Assembly (NCBI GenBank): GCA_944323825.1
Contig: CALUTY010000020.1
Span: 1 to 34,117, forward strand
DNA: 34,117 bases
DNA from: an uncultured Bacteroidales bacterium
GTDB taxonomy: Bacteria; Bacteroidota; Bacteroidia; Bacteroidales; UBA932
Direction of reading: 5' to 3'
How positions within the stretch are numbered: the first letter of the stretch is position 1; every line of letters starts with the position of its first letter. Shown one piece after another: positions 1 to 7,710 of the stretch. A program made the position numbers and the translations under genes. Under the pieces are notes generated by a model. That model worked only from the letters and a program-made list of their open reading frames with translations, was not told the DNA's origin and ran no database searches.

Positions 1-390
1 AGTAAAGCATGGACTCCTTGTGCAAACAAGTGAAGGGAATGAAACCTAATGAAAATGGAAAAGGTTTGAATTTGCTTTAATTGATTGTTTTGTTTCTGTG
101 TTGTTTCTTAATCAGAGGGTTGAAAATATTAAAATACTGATTATAAATAAATTGTATGTGTAAAACCCTTGTTAATTTCAAATTTACCAGATTTGTCCAG
201 AAAGACAGAGCCAAACACTTTCACAGTCTGTATGTCACATGCAGAAAACTGACCGGAGCGGACAGGCAAAGCCGTCAGACGGAATCCGGGCAGATAATCC
301 GCATTTTGACAAAGTTAGAAAATGTTTCAGAATAAACAAACACTCCTTGACAGGGGTATTGCGGAAATGCAAGAGCAAGGCTTCCGGAAA
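1..390. other. Gene-free left edge
   Basis: No convincing coding frame, RNA gene or mobile element was found in these 390 bases. The first ~190 bases are AT-rich and look like regulatory spacer. A minus-strand TAnnTTTG match lies at 179-186, but the nearest TTTG partner is 25 bases away, which is too far for a good promoter. The stretch 240-345 is richer in G and C and holds only short imperfect hairpins. The palindromic pair TCCGGAA (383-389) and TTCCGGA (400-406) spans the end of the next gene and may be a weak terminator for it, though no T-run follows. Confidence 0.5.
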
Positions 391-867
391 TCATAAGAAT
401 TCCGGAGAACCGTAGTAATCAAGGAGATCGTTATAGTCAACATCGTCCATGAGCTGCTGTATGGCTACATCCGGAGGAAGGTCGATATGGACGACAGACC
501 CGTCGTCAAGACGCAAGTTTGTGCCGCCGGAAGCGGAATTGTCATAAACTGGACTGTCCTGCACGGGAAGGCCATATCTGCCGGATGCCTTTACACCGGA
601 AACTGCTCCCGGGTCATTGTATTCGTAGTAATGGATCACCTTGTTTTCATAATCGACAGACTTGATGTCAGTGGCCGGACGGGACGGATCATAATTCCTG
701 AAACAGCTGACGGCATTTCTCTCTGATGGGCTCCGGGGCTTATACTCAGGAAACGAAACCTTGCCAAAAATTCCTAAAGCAAGAAGGATTCCGAAAAAGA
801 TGCTGAACCATTTGAAGAGCCATCTTGCAATCATGCTGTAACCTTCATCATCCATAAATCTTTTCAT
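391..867 (-). CDS. Small membrane-anchored protein of unknown function
   Basis: I do not recognise this 158-residue protein. It has a short charged N-terminus (MKRFMDDEGYSM), one hydrophobic segment at about residues 15-38 (rich in W, F, I and L) that should span the inner membrane, and a polar soluble part of about 120 residues. The soluble part is rich in D, Y, S and P, has no cysteines beyond one near residue 55, and shows no catalytic motif. The topology suggests a periplasmic or cytoplasmic tail tethered by one helix. It stands alone, downstream of the WYL regulator on the same strand. A TAnnTTTG element at 938-945 could give it its own promoter. The frame is probably real because it is long, has an ordinary start and shows a coherent membrane topology, but no function can be assigned. 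Confidence 0.65.
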   Translation of the reverse strand: MKRFMDDEGYSMIARWLFKWFSIFFGILLALGIFGKVSFPEYKPRSPSERNAVSCFRNYDPSRPATDIKSVDYENKVIHYYEYNDPGAVSGVKASGRYGLPVQDSPVYDNSASGGTNLRLDDGSVVHIDLPPDVAIQQLMDDVDYNDLLDYYGSPEFL

Positions 868-937
868 TTTACGGTTTCAAGCTGTTTCCCGGACAGCCTT
901 TCCGGAGTTCGCGAAGAACCATGCTCCGGAACTGCTG

Positions 938-945
938 CAAAAGTA
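938..945 (-). promoter_or_regulatory. Candidate -7 promoter element (TACTTTTG)
   Basis: The minus strand reads TACTTTTG, a full match to the Bacteroidota -7 consensus TAnnTTTG, about 70 bases upstream of the membrane-protein gene that starts at 867. No TTTG at the usual 19-base spacing is present (nearest CAAA on the plus strand is at 960), so this is only a candidate. Confidence 0.35.
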
Positions 946-954
946 CCCCTTCCG

Positions 955-989
955 GACGACAAAACATGTCGTCAGGCAAAAAAATGCCT
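955..989 (-). terminator. Weak double hairpin after the WYL gene
   Basis: Two short inverted repeats lie directly downstream of the WYL gene stop: AGGCA/TGCCT (974-978 and 985-989) around an A/T loop, and GACGACA/TGTCGTC (955-961 and 967-973). Neither is followed by a clean T-run on the minus strand, so termination is plausible but not strong. Confidence 0.3.
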
Positions 990-990
990 C

Positions 991-1899
991 CTATTCATTA
1001 CGGAGCAGGGAAGCCGCATAGATGTCATGCAGCCGCCTGCGGAGATGCAAAGGACTGATTACTTCAACGGAACGGCTGCGGGCAAGCAGTGCCATTACGA
1101 AATCATTGGTAATACGGAGCCTGACACGGACTGTGACACTCACAGAAGATTCTGAAACTATTTCCTGAGAGCTGTGCAGCGGAAGCGTCTTTACAAAAGC
1201 TCCGTCAACAGCATCATACTTCAAGATTATTTCCTCAACAGGGGTGGCCGGGTCATTCCATATCCCGAAACTGTCCCTGAAAAGGGAGACAATGTCAATA
1301 TCGTCATTACGGCTGAATTTTTCATTCCTGAGCACAGACAAGGCGGTTATTCGGTCCATACCGAAAGTCTTCAACACCCCGTCTTCGTCATACCCGACAA
1401 GATACCACCGCTGCTGGGACTCTTTCAGGAAATGAGGATGCAGCCTCTTGTGTACGGTCTTGCCGCCATGACGGACAAGGACATAATCGAATTCCACCGG
1501 ATGACATTCCCTTATGGCAGACAGAACATCTGATATATTGAGATGAAATGCCGGACGACGGTGCTCGGCAAGAACATATTTCTGAAGCGTGCTGTCAGCG
1601 TCCAACGAACTCAGCAATTCAAAATTGAGCAGAAGGGATTCATAATCATCAGCACTGTCTCCCCTTTCTGCTATATGGTATCCTTTTGAAGGGCTGTACA
1701 CGATTTCGATATGGAAAAGTTCCGAAATAGTCCTTATGTCGCGCTGGAGAGTCCGCAAGGAAATCTCCTGATGCGAATCATCGAAAAGCGCCATGGAACG
1801 CGAAATGTGGTCAAGAAGCTCTTCCGGAGCAGCACTCCTTCCTCCGCTTAAACGGTTGAGAATGATGGCCATGCGCTTAAGCTGATATATTTTTGCCAT
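991..1899 (-). CDS. WYL-domain transcriptional regulator
   Basis: This 302-residue protein has an N-terminal winged helix-turn-helix (about residues 1-80, containing LRTLQRDIRTI, typical of DeoR/YafY-type readers) and a C-terminal WYL domain. The name-giving motif is visible as WYLVGYDEDG after a basic strand (KTVHKRLHPHFL), and a WCX-like C-terminal part follows (ILKYDA...VRVRLRITNDFVMALLARSRSVEVISP). WYL proteins bind DNA and are thought to sense a ligand through the WYL fold. The frame is open upstream as far as 2022, but the ATG at 1899 starts the recognisable domain and lies 20 bases after the preceding gene. It is probably co-transcribed with the ribbon-helix-helix-like gene. Its targets are unknown; no nuclease or defence gene lies nearby. 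Confidence 0.85.
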   Translation of the reverse strand: MAKIYQLKRMAIILNRLSGGRSAAPEELLDHISRSMALFDDSHQEISLRTLQRDIRTISELFHIEIVYSPSKGYHIAERGDSADDYESLLLNFELLSSLDADSTLQKYVLAEHRRPAFHLNISDVLSAIRECHPVEFDYVLVRHGGKTVHKRLHPHFLKESQQRWYLVGYDEDGVLKTFGMDRITALSVLRNEKFSRNDDIDIVSLFRDSFGIWNDPATPVEEIILKYDAVDGAFVKTLPLHSSQEIVSESSVSVTVRVRLRITNDFVMALLARSRSVEVISPLHLRRRLHDIYAASLLRNE

Positions 1900-1919
1900 A
1901 AGAAATCGGAATCTGTGTA

Positions 1920-2153
1920 TCAGAAAAGAGTCGGATGGTTGTCCTGGAGTTCGGAGAGGACTTTTTCCATGACGGCTTCGCGGTAGAGAACGGCCCTGGT
2001 GTGGACATTGAAGCGGCTGCAATATTGCTCTATGGCGGTCATTTCACTGTCATTGAGGTAGATGACCTGCCTGTGACGGCGCACAAGGGAGGCCTTCTGC
2101 TTTTTGAGATATTCTGGATCTACTCCTGATATGGTATTTTTCTTCTTTTTCAT
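1920..2153 (-). CDS. Small ribbon-helix-helix-like DNA-binding protein
   Basis: This is a 77-residue basic protein. After a lysine-rich start (MKKKKN) and a basic stretch (KKQKASLVRRHRQ) comes a short strand QVIYLND, then two predicted helices (SEMTAIEQYCSRFN and TRAVLYREAVMEKVLSEL), and the end NHPTLF. This strand-helix-helix order matches the Arc/MetJ ribbon-helix-helix fold. I recall similar small proteins ending in HPTLF as common in Bacteroidales and usually annotated hypothetical; that is memory, not a search. The gene lies 20 bases upstream of the WYL regulator and the two probably form one unit. A candidate promoter element is at 2189-2196. A role in DNA binding or partition is inference from the fold. 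Confidence 0.75.
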   Translation of the reverse strand: MKKKKNTISGVDPEYLKKQKASLVRRHRQVIYLNDSEMTAIEQYCSRFNVHTRAVLYREAVMEKVLSELQDNHPTLF

Positions 2154-2188
2154 CCTGCGCTTGAATCCGTATTTTCCGGAAAATTTTA

Positions 2189-2196
2189 CAAAAATA
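2189..2196 (-). promoter_or_regulatory. Candidate promoter of the RHH-WYL pair
   Basis: The minus strand reads TATTTTTG, matching TAnnTTTG, about 35 bases upstream of the RHH-like start codon at 2153. The -33 partner is poor: a TGTG-like sequence near 2213-2216 at 16 bases. The position and AT-rich surroundings make it the best candidate in the divergent 2154-2534 gap. Confidence 0.4.
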
Positions 2197-2294
2197 GCAA
2201 TTTATGCGAATTCACACGGACTGTCACGCATGAATTCAGTTGACATTTTAATTAAATTTCATTCCGATATTGCAGGATATTCGGAAAAAGGTAC

Positions 2295-2302
2295 TACATT
2301 TG
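2295..2302 (+). promoter_or_regulatory. Candidate promoter of the arginine operon and long leader
   Basis: TACATTTG fits TAnnTTTG, with ATTG about 22 bases upstream (2269-2272) as a weak -33 element. Transcription from here would begin near 2309 and give a leader of about 225 bases before the GNAT start at 2535. No leader peptide rich in arginine codons and no obvious attenuator was seen in the leader. The rest of the 2154-2534 gap holds no gene. Confidence 0.35.
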
Positions 2303-2534
2303 CCGACAATTATGGAAAACAGAGGCGAAATACAGGTTTTCAATTTTCAGCTGTGGATGGTCAGATGCCACGGCAATCTCGCCTATAATCTTGTCCGACG
2401 ACGATAAGACCGGACACCGGAAAAGGCACAATTCCCTTTAAAATACGTGCATAGTGGATTGCAATGGACAATCGAGGTTTGTCTTGCCGTTAGGGGACTT
2501 GTATCTCATACAGAAAAAGAAAATAAATCACAAG

Positions 2535-3107
2535 ATGAAGATTGATGTAATGGTGGCAGACGGAAGCCACGCGATTTATGCCCGGGAAATATGCGACGAA
2601 ATGTTCATATCGGCACAGGAGAGAGGCACGGGCATAGCCAGGAGAACTCCCGAATATGTAATCGGGAAAATGAAGGCGGGAAAGGCTGTGATAGCCGTTT
2701 CCGAAGACGGGCAGTTCGCAGGATTCTCCTACATCGAGACATGGGGAGGGAAGAAATATGTCGCCAATTCAGGACTGATTGTGGCGCATCCTTTCAGGGG
2801 GCTCGGGCTGGCGAAAAGAATCAAGGAGCGCATATTCCGGCTTTCGCGCGAACTGTTCCCCGATGCAAAGATATTCAGCATCACCACAGGGGCTGCCGTG
2901 ATGAAGATGAACTATGAATTCGGGTTCAGGCCTGTGCCCTTTTCGGAACTGACTGACGATCCGGAATTCTGGAAAGGATGTCAGGGATGCAGGAATTTCC
3001 AGATACTGCAGAACAACAATTACCGGATGTGCCTCTGCACGGGGCTGCTCTACGACCCGAAGGAGCATATAGCGATACAGGAAATAGAAATCCGCAAGGC
3101 ACAATAG
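2535..3107 (+). CDS. GNAT acyltransferase, probable N-acylglutamate synthase
   Basis: This 190-residue protein is a GNAT-family acyltransferase. The acyl-CoA pyrophosphate-binding loop is visible as HPFRGLGLAKRIKERIF, following the strand GLIVA. A conserved-looking C-terminal part has several cysteines (GCQGCRNFQ, YRMCLCTGLLY). The ATG at 2535 is preferred over the upstream in-frame ATG at 2454 because the GNAT fold begins here (MKIDVMVADGSHA). It is the first gene of the arginine cluster, and the cluster lacks argA and argJ. The likely job is therefore acylation of glutamate, the first step of the pathway, using succinyl-CoA if the route is succinylated. I recall mutant-fitness work in Bacteroides pointing to a GNAT in the arg cluster for this step. 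The substrate here is inference from position. Confidence 0.8.
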   Translation: MKIDVMVADGSHAIYAREICDEMFISAQERGTGIARRTPEYVIGKMKAGKAVIAVSEDGQFAGFSYIETWGGKKYVANSGLIVAHPFRGLGLAKRIKERIFRLSRELFPDAKIFSITTGAAVMKMNYEFGFRPVPFSELTDDPEFWKGCQGCRNFQILQNNNYRMCLCTGLLYDPKEHIAIQEIEIRKAQ

Positions 3108-3166
3108 ATGCCGGAGGCAAACTACACTGACAATAAAATATCCATACACAAAAGTATCCCCAAGGA

Positions 3167-3193
3167 GTCATCCCGAGCGCAGTCGAGTGATCT
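3167..3193. repeat. REP-like dispersed palindromic sequence
   Basis: The core CCCGAGCGCAGTCGAGTGAT forms an imperfect stem around GCGCAG with two single-base bulges. It resembles the short 'GAGCG-AGTCGAG' intergenic repeats seen in many bacterial genomes, often in many copies. Only one copy is present in this window, so repeat status rests on resemblance and not on local duplication. Confidence 0.35.
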
Positions 3194-3194
3194 G

Positions 3195-3228
3195 TGGAAT
3201 AAAACTGACAACATGGGGAATTATTCCA
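3195..3228 (+). promoter_or_regulatory. Hairpin just upstream of argG
   Basis: TGGAATAA (3195-3202) and TTATTCCA (3221-3228) are perfectly complementary and enclose an 18-base loop. The stem ends 22 bases before the argG start codon, inside the 143-base gap after the GNAT gene. No T-run follows, so it looks more like an RNA-processing or regulatory stem, or part of the neighbouring repeat, than a terminator. Confidence 0.4.
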
Positions 3229-3250
3229 GACAATAATAAAAACAATGCAT

Positions 3251-4468
3251 ATGAACAACAAGGTGGTGCTTGCATTCAGCGGCGGTCTGGACACTTCATT
3301 CTGTGTCCCTTATCTGAAAAATGAAAAAGGACTTGAAGTCCATACGATAATGGTCAATACGGGAGGCTTCTCCAAAGAGGAGGAGGAACGGATTGAAAAA
3401 CGCGCACTGGAACTGGGTGCAGCCTCCCATGTGAATGTCAATGCTGTGGACACATACTACAGCAAGGGGCTCAAATATCTGATATTCGGGAATGTGCTGA
3501 AAAATGCGACCTATCCGCTCTCGGTAAGTTCCGAAAGGATATTCCAGGCTCTTGAAGTCCTGAAACATGTGAAGAAGCTCGGGGCCGCCTGCGTTGCCCA
3601 CGGCAGCACAGGGGCAGGCAATGACCAGGTGCGCTTCGACATAGTCTTCAACATCCTGGCTCCGGAAGTGAAGATAATAGCCCCTATCAGGGAGCTGTCT
3701 ATCACCCGCAAGGAAGAGATTGACTATCTGCAGAAACACGGCTTCGACTGGTCGTGGGAAAAGGCAAAATATTCCATCAACCAGGGACTCTGGGGCACGA
3801 GCATCGGAGGTGTCGAAACCCTTTCGTCAGACGGATGGCTGCCTGAGGAGGCATATCCGACCAAGGTCACGAAATCCGGACAGGAACACATCAGAATCGG
3901 CTTCGAGAAAGGCGAGCCGGTGTCATTCAACGGCAAGAAGATGTCCCCGGTGGAAGTGATACTTGCAGTGCGTGAGGCGGCTGCCCCATACGGAATCGGA
4001 AGGGACATCCATGTGGGCGACACCATCATAGGCATCAAGGGACGCGTGGCATTTGAAGCCGCAGCCCCGCTCATCCTCATCAAGGCCCATCACCTCCTCG
4101 AAAAGCATGTGCTCACAAAGGGCCAGCTCTACTGGAAGGACATGATTTCCGGATGGTACGGCCAGCAGATGCACGAGGCCATGTACCTCGATCCGGTGAT
4201 GAGGGACATGGAAGCCATGATGGACAGCATGGAGCAGAATGTGAGCGGAGAAGTGGAAGTGGCGCTGATGCCTTATCATTTCTCGGTGCTCGGGTGCAAG
4301 AGCAGCCATGACCTGATGAATTCATCATTCGGTGCCTACGGAGAGATAAACAAGTCATATTCCGGGGAGGATGTGGTCGGATTCACGAAAGTGCTTGCCA
4401 ATCCGCTGAAGATATATTATAAGGTGAACGGAGTTGACGCGGCAAGGTCCGTGGAAGGAAAGGAATAA
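3251..4468 (+). CDS. argG: Argininosuccinate synthase
   Basis: This is the ATP-dependent enzyme that joins citrulline and aspartate to make argininosuccinate, the penultimate step of arginine synthesis. The N-terminal PP-loop AFSGGLDTSF binds ATP. Further family blocks follow: AHGSTGAGNDQVRF, the stretch KYSINQGLWG, and a C-terminal synthetase domain. The length (405 residues from 3251) is usual. Two in-frame ATGs lie six bases apart (3245 and 3251); the second, MNNKVVLAFSGG, matches the usual start spacing of Bacteroidota ArgG proteins. It is the second gene of the cluster, 143 bases after the GNAT gene and preceded by a repeat-like sequence and a hairpin. It is followed by argC after 52 bases. 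Confidence 0.97.
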   Translation: MNNKVVLAFSGGLDTSFCVPYLKNEKGLEVHTIMVNTGGFSKEEEERIEKRALELGAASHVNVNAVDTYYSKGLKYLIFGNVLKNATYPLSVSSERIFQALEVLKHVKKLGAACVAHGSTGAGNDQVRFDIVFNILAPEVKIIAPIRELSITRKEEIDYLQKHGFDWSWEKAKYSINQGLWGTSIGGVETLSSDGWLPEEAYPTKVTKSGQEHIRIGFEKGEPVSFNGKKMSPVEVILAVREAAAPYGIGRDIHVGDTIIGIKGRVAFEAAAPLILIKAHHLLEKHVLTKGQLYWKDMISGWYGQQMHEAMYLDPVMRDMEAMMDSMEQNVSGEVEVALMPYHFSVLGCKSSHDLMNSSFGAYGEINKSYSGEDVVGFTKVLANPLKIYYKVNGVDAARSVEGKE

Positions 4469-4520
4469 GACCATCCTGAAAAAGGAAGGATTACTACGGA
4501 CAATCAATAAAAATCAGACA

Positions 4521-5492
4521 ATGATAAGAGCAGCAATAGCAGGAGGCACGGGATACACCGGAGGGGAACTTTTCAGGATACTCCTGAACCATCCGGAGGT
4601 GGAGATTGTCGCGGCGACTACCACTTCTTCCGAGGGTACGCCCGTTTGTGAAGTGCACAGGGACCTCATCGGGGAAACATCACTGAAATTCGGGACGGAA
4701 CTGAACGACCCGGATGTGCTTTTCCTTTGCCTCGGGCACGGAATCTCCCGGGAGTTCCTGGAAAGCCATGACATCAGCCCCGACTGCAGGATAATAGACC
4801 TCGGGAATGACTTCAGAATCGACGGGGAGCATGCAGGAAGGCATTTTGTCTACGGACTGTGCGAAGCCGCCAGGGACAGGATACGCAATGCGCACGACAT
4901 CGCCAATCCCGGATGCTTCGCCACGGCCATACAGCTCGCACTGCTGCCACTTGCAGGCTCCGGTCTGATAAATGACGAAATACATGTGACAGCCATAACC
5001 GGCTCGACAGGTGCGGGGAAAAAGCCCGGAGAAACGACCCATTTCAGCTACAGGGACAACAACATCTCGATCTACAAACTTTTCAGGCATCAGCATCTGG
5101 CTGAAATCAGGAAAAACATCGGAGCCGTCTCCGGGGCAGAACCCGTCATCAACTTCGTGCCCATGCGCGGGGATTTCACACGTGGAATATTCGCAAGCGT
5201 CTACACAAGGGCTGCCGCAGGAATCACCGAAACGGAATACAGGGAACTGTATGAAAAATATTACGAAGACTCGCCTTTCGTGTTCGTATCCGACGACGGG
5301 ATATCGCTCAAGGAGGTGGTGAACACCAACAAAGGGCTCCTGCACATTGAACTCCACGACGGATATGTGCACATCAGCTCCATCATCGACAACCTCGTGA
5401 AAGGGGCATCCGGACAGGCGGTGCAGAACATGAACCTGATGTTCGGGCTGGATGAAAGTGCAGGACTGAAACTGAAGGGCTCGGCATTCTGA
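4521..5492 (+). CDS. argC: N-acyl-gamma-glutamyl-phosphate reductase
   Basis: This enzyme uses NADPH to reduce acylglutamyl phosphate to the acylglutamate semialdehyde. The dinucleotide-binding loop AGGTGYTGGEL is at residues 7-17. The catalytic cysteine lies in NPGCFATA (Cys132), and GSTGAGKKPGETTHFSYR is a family block. The 323-residue length is normal. The frame is open from 4434, overlapping argG, but the ATG at 4521 starts exactly at the conserved strand MIRAAIAGGTGYTGG, so the longer version is rejected. It lies 52 bases after argG and 16 bases before argD, consistent with one operon. In this cluster the acyl group is probably succinyl rather than acetyl, as argued at argF'. Confidence 0.96.
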   Translation: MIRAAIAGGTGYTGGELFRILLNHPEVEIVAATTTSSEGTPVCEVHRDLIGETSLKFGTELNDPDVLFLCLGHGISREFLESHDISPDCRIIDLGNDFRIDGEHAGRHFVYGLCEAARDRIRNAHDIANPGCFATAIQLALLPLAGSGLINDEIHVTAITGSTGAGKKPGETTHFSYRDNNISIYKLFRHQHLAEIRKNIGAVSGAEPVINFVPMRGDFTRGIFASVYTRAAAGITETEYRELYEKYYEDSPFVFVSDDGISLKEVVNTNKGLLHIELHDGYVHISSIIDNLVKGASGQAVQNMNLMFGLDESAGLKLKGSAF

Positions 5493-5508
5493 GATTGTAA
5501 AAGATTTG

Positions 5509-6672
5509 ATGAAAATGGAACTTTTCAAGACATACAAACTTTGGGACATAGAACCTGTCAGGGGACTTGGCACGACTCTGTGGGACAGGGACGGAAAGGA
5601 ATACACAGACCTCTACGGGGGCCATGCCGTCATTTCCGTCGGGCATTCGCATCCGCATTATGTGAAGATGCTGACTGAACAGCTCGGCAGGCTCGGATTC
5701 TATTCCAATGCCGTGCAGAACTCCCTGCAGAAGGAGCTTGCCTCACGGCTCGGGAAAATCAGCGGTTATGACGACTATTCCCTTTTCCTGTGCAACTCAG
5801 GAGCGGAAGCCAATGAGAACGCGATGAAACTCGCCTCCTTCCACACCGGGAAAGGCAAGATCCTGGCTTTCAGGAAGGCTTTCCACGGCAGGACATCCGG
5901 AGCGGTCGCAGCCACTGACAACCCGGAGCTCCGCTCCCCTTTCAACGGATGCGGCAACGTGACTTTTGCAGGGCTCGGTGACCGTGACGGGGTGGAAAAA
6001 GCCCTTGCCACAGGAGAATATGCAGGAGTGATTGTAGAGGGGATACAGGGGGTCGCCGGAATATATGAGCCGGGGGATGACTTCCTCAGATGGCTGCGCA
6101 CGGCCTGCGACAAGTACGGGACAATGCTGATACTGGACGAAATACAGTCAGGATACGGCAGGACCGGGAAATTCTTCGCCCACCAGTTTTCCGGCATCCG
6201 TGCAGACATCATCACCACAGCAAAAGGCATGGGAAACGGCTTCCCTATAGGCGGAGTGCTCATTTCCCCTGTGATAAAGGCTGAATACGGAATGCTCGGC
6301 ACCACCTTCGGAGGCAATCACCTTGCATGCACGGCGGCACTTGCCGTGCTGGACATCATCGAAGACGAGCGTCTGATGGAAAATGCGGCGAAAGTCGGGG
6401 AATATTTCCGCAGGGCGTTCTGCGGTGAGGGTACCGGCACGAAACAAAATGCACCCGACCCGGCGCTGAAGGAATACCGCGGACGGGGACTTATGATAGG
6501 CCTTGAAATAAAGGAGGAATACAAGGGGCTGCGCGACAGGCTGCTGTTTGAGAGGCATTTCTTCACCGGAGCCGCCGGAGCCGATGTGATAAGGCTGCTG
6601 CCGTCACTCACGATTTCCGAAGAAACGGCAGGAAAGTTCGTGAAGGCATGGAAAGAGCTGACAGGACAATGA
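5509..6672 (+). CDS. argD: N-acylornithine aminotransferase
   Basis: This is a class-III pyridoxal-phosphate aminotransferase that converts acylglutamate semialdehyde to N-acylornithine with glutamate as amino donor. Family marks are the phosphate-binding NSGAEANENAMK (about 97-108), FHGRT, the cofactor-binding DEIQSGYGRTG (about 210-220) and the Schiff-base lysine in TTAKGMGNGFPIGG (Lys239). The length of 387 residues is usual. The ATG at 5509 is used; a TTG at 5506 and an ATG at 5515 are alternatives. A short hydrophilic stretch (GEGTGTKQNAPDP, near residue 306) seems longer than usual before the RGRGLMIGLE strand. It ends only one base from the stop codon of the opposing transporter gene. 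Confidence 0.95.
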   Translation: MKMELFKTYKLWDIEPVRGLGTTLWDRDGKEYTDLYGGHAVISVGHSHPHYVKMLTEQLGRLGFYSNAVQNSLQKELASRLGKISGYDDYSLFLCNSGAEANENAMKLASFHTGKGKILAFRKAFHGRTSGAVAATDNPELRSPFNGCGNVTFAGLGDRDGVEKALATGEYAGVIVEGIQGVAGIYEPGDDFLRWLRTACDKYGTMLILDEIQSGYGRTGKFFAHQFSGIRADIITTAKGMGNGFPIGGVLISPVIKAEYGMLGTTFGGNHLACTAALAVLDIIEDERLMENAAKVGEYFRRAFCGEGTGTKQNAPDPALKEYRGRGLMIGLEIKEEYKGLRDRLLFERHFFTGAAGADVIRLLPSLTISEETAGKFVKAWKELTGQ

Positions 6673-6673
6673 T

Positions 6674-7663
6674 TCATTCAATGCCCCCGGATGCCAATCT
6701 CCGTTTCTCATTTTTCCTTGATTCACGGCCCTCACGTTCAACATCGGCCCTTGACTTGCTCCTGTTGACAAGGAGGACTCCCGAAAATACAAGGATAACG
6801 GCAACAAGCTTGATGATGTTGAATGAATCCATGCCCCAGAGCACGGCAATGAAGGTGGCGACCACAGGCTGGACATAATTGTACATAGCCACAAGGGTCG
6901 GGCGCAAAGTCTTCTGTCCCACAGGGACAAGAAGGTAACAGATGAATGTTCCGCAGAAAAGGATGAAGGCAAGCCCGGCATACTGCTCCACAGGGACTGA
7001 AGCCCATGGCTCCGACACGAACTGCACTATGGTCAGAGGCAGCATAACGGCGGAAGCGAAGGTGAACATCCATTTCATGAGCGTAAGCGGGGAATATTTG
7101 GCAATGAGATCTTTGAAAAGAACGAGATATGTGGCATAGGAGCATTGGGCGAACAGGCAGAGCAGGTCACCCCAGATATTGGAAGATGCCCCTTGCGCCG
7201 CAACGGACTGCCCGGCTCCAGGCATAAGACGGTTGCCGAAAACGAGAAGGATGGCTCCGCCCATGCCGAGAAGCACTCCGGCGGCTTTTCTGGAAGTTAT
7301 CGGCTCCTTCAGGAATATGGCAGCCAGAACCATGGTGACGATAGGCATGGAAGTGGTGATAATGGAGGCATCGACAGGAGAGGTCATCGAAACTCCGGTA
7401 ATGAAGACTCCCTGGTTGAGGATTATTGCAAACATGGCGGCACCGAAAAGCTTGACATAGTCTTTTCTGTCCACCTTTTCCTTGGGTGCGAAAGGAGAGA
7501 AAAGCCAGAAAAGCAGGGCTGCACCGAAAATCCTCACATCAGTGACGGCAACGGAACCGAGCAGACCGGCTGACATCACAAACTTTGAAATGGGCGCCAT
7601 CGCACCCCACATCATACTCGCCACCAGCATCGAAAGATGCCCTTTCCTCTGATCTTTTGTCAT
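6674..7663 (-). CDS. EamA/DMT-family transporter
   Basis: This 329-residue protein has about ten hydrophobic segments arranged as two EamA repeats. The first repeat covers roughly residues 10-145 and the second 165-305. Typical EamA features are visible, such as GAMAPISKFV in helix 1, FLKEPITSRKAAGVLLGMGGAILLV at the end of repeat 1, and the matching NYVQPVVATFIAVLWGMD...VLLVNRS at the end of repeat 2. A charged tail follows. Such proteins export or import metabolites or amino acids; the substrate here is unknown. The gene lies backwards inside the arginine cluster, its stop one base from that of argD. An arginine-related export role is possible but unproven. The ATG at 7663 is chosen; the upstream in-frame start at 7705 would overlap the promoter element. 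Confidence 0.9.
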   Translation of the reverse strand: MTKDQRKGHLSMLVASMMWGAMAPISKFVMSAGLLGSVAVTDVRIFGAALLFWLFSPFAPKEKVDRKDYVKLFGAAMFAIILNQGVFITGVSMTSPVDASIITTSMPIVTMVLAAIFLKEPITSRKAAGVLLGMGGAILLVFGNRLMPGAGQSVAAQGASSNIWGDLLCLFAQCSYATYLVLFKDLIAKYSPLTLMKWMFTFASAVMLPLTIVQFVSEPWASVPVEQYAGLAFILFCGTFICYLLVPVGQKTLRPTLVAMYNYVQPVVATFIAVLWGMDSFNIIKLVAVILVFSGVLLVNRSKSRADVEREGRESRKNEKRRLASGGIE

Positions 7664-7685
7664 GGTCTTGAATCTTTTGAGCCGG

Positions 7686-7693
7686 CAAAAATA
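7686..7693 (-). promoter_or_regulatory. Candidate promoter of the EamA gene
   Basis: The minus strand reads TATTTTTG, matching TAnnTTTG, about 25 bases upstream of the transporter start at 7663, inside the 47-base divergent gap with argF'. No well-placed TTTG partner exists. No clear plus-strand promoter for argF' was found in the gap. Confidence 0.4.
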
Positions 7694-7710
7694 CAACAAA
7701 AACAAAAGAT

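Noticed and set aside
991..2153. Anti-phage defence locus controlled by the WYL protein
   Set aside because: No nuclease, helicase, toxin or other defence effector lies within reach; neighbours are an orphan membrane protein and the arginine cluster.
4680..5606. Long open frame antisense to argC
   Set aside because: It runs across the argC/argD junction on the opposite strand, has no family features, and argC is certain.
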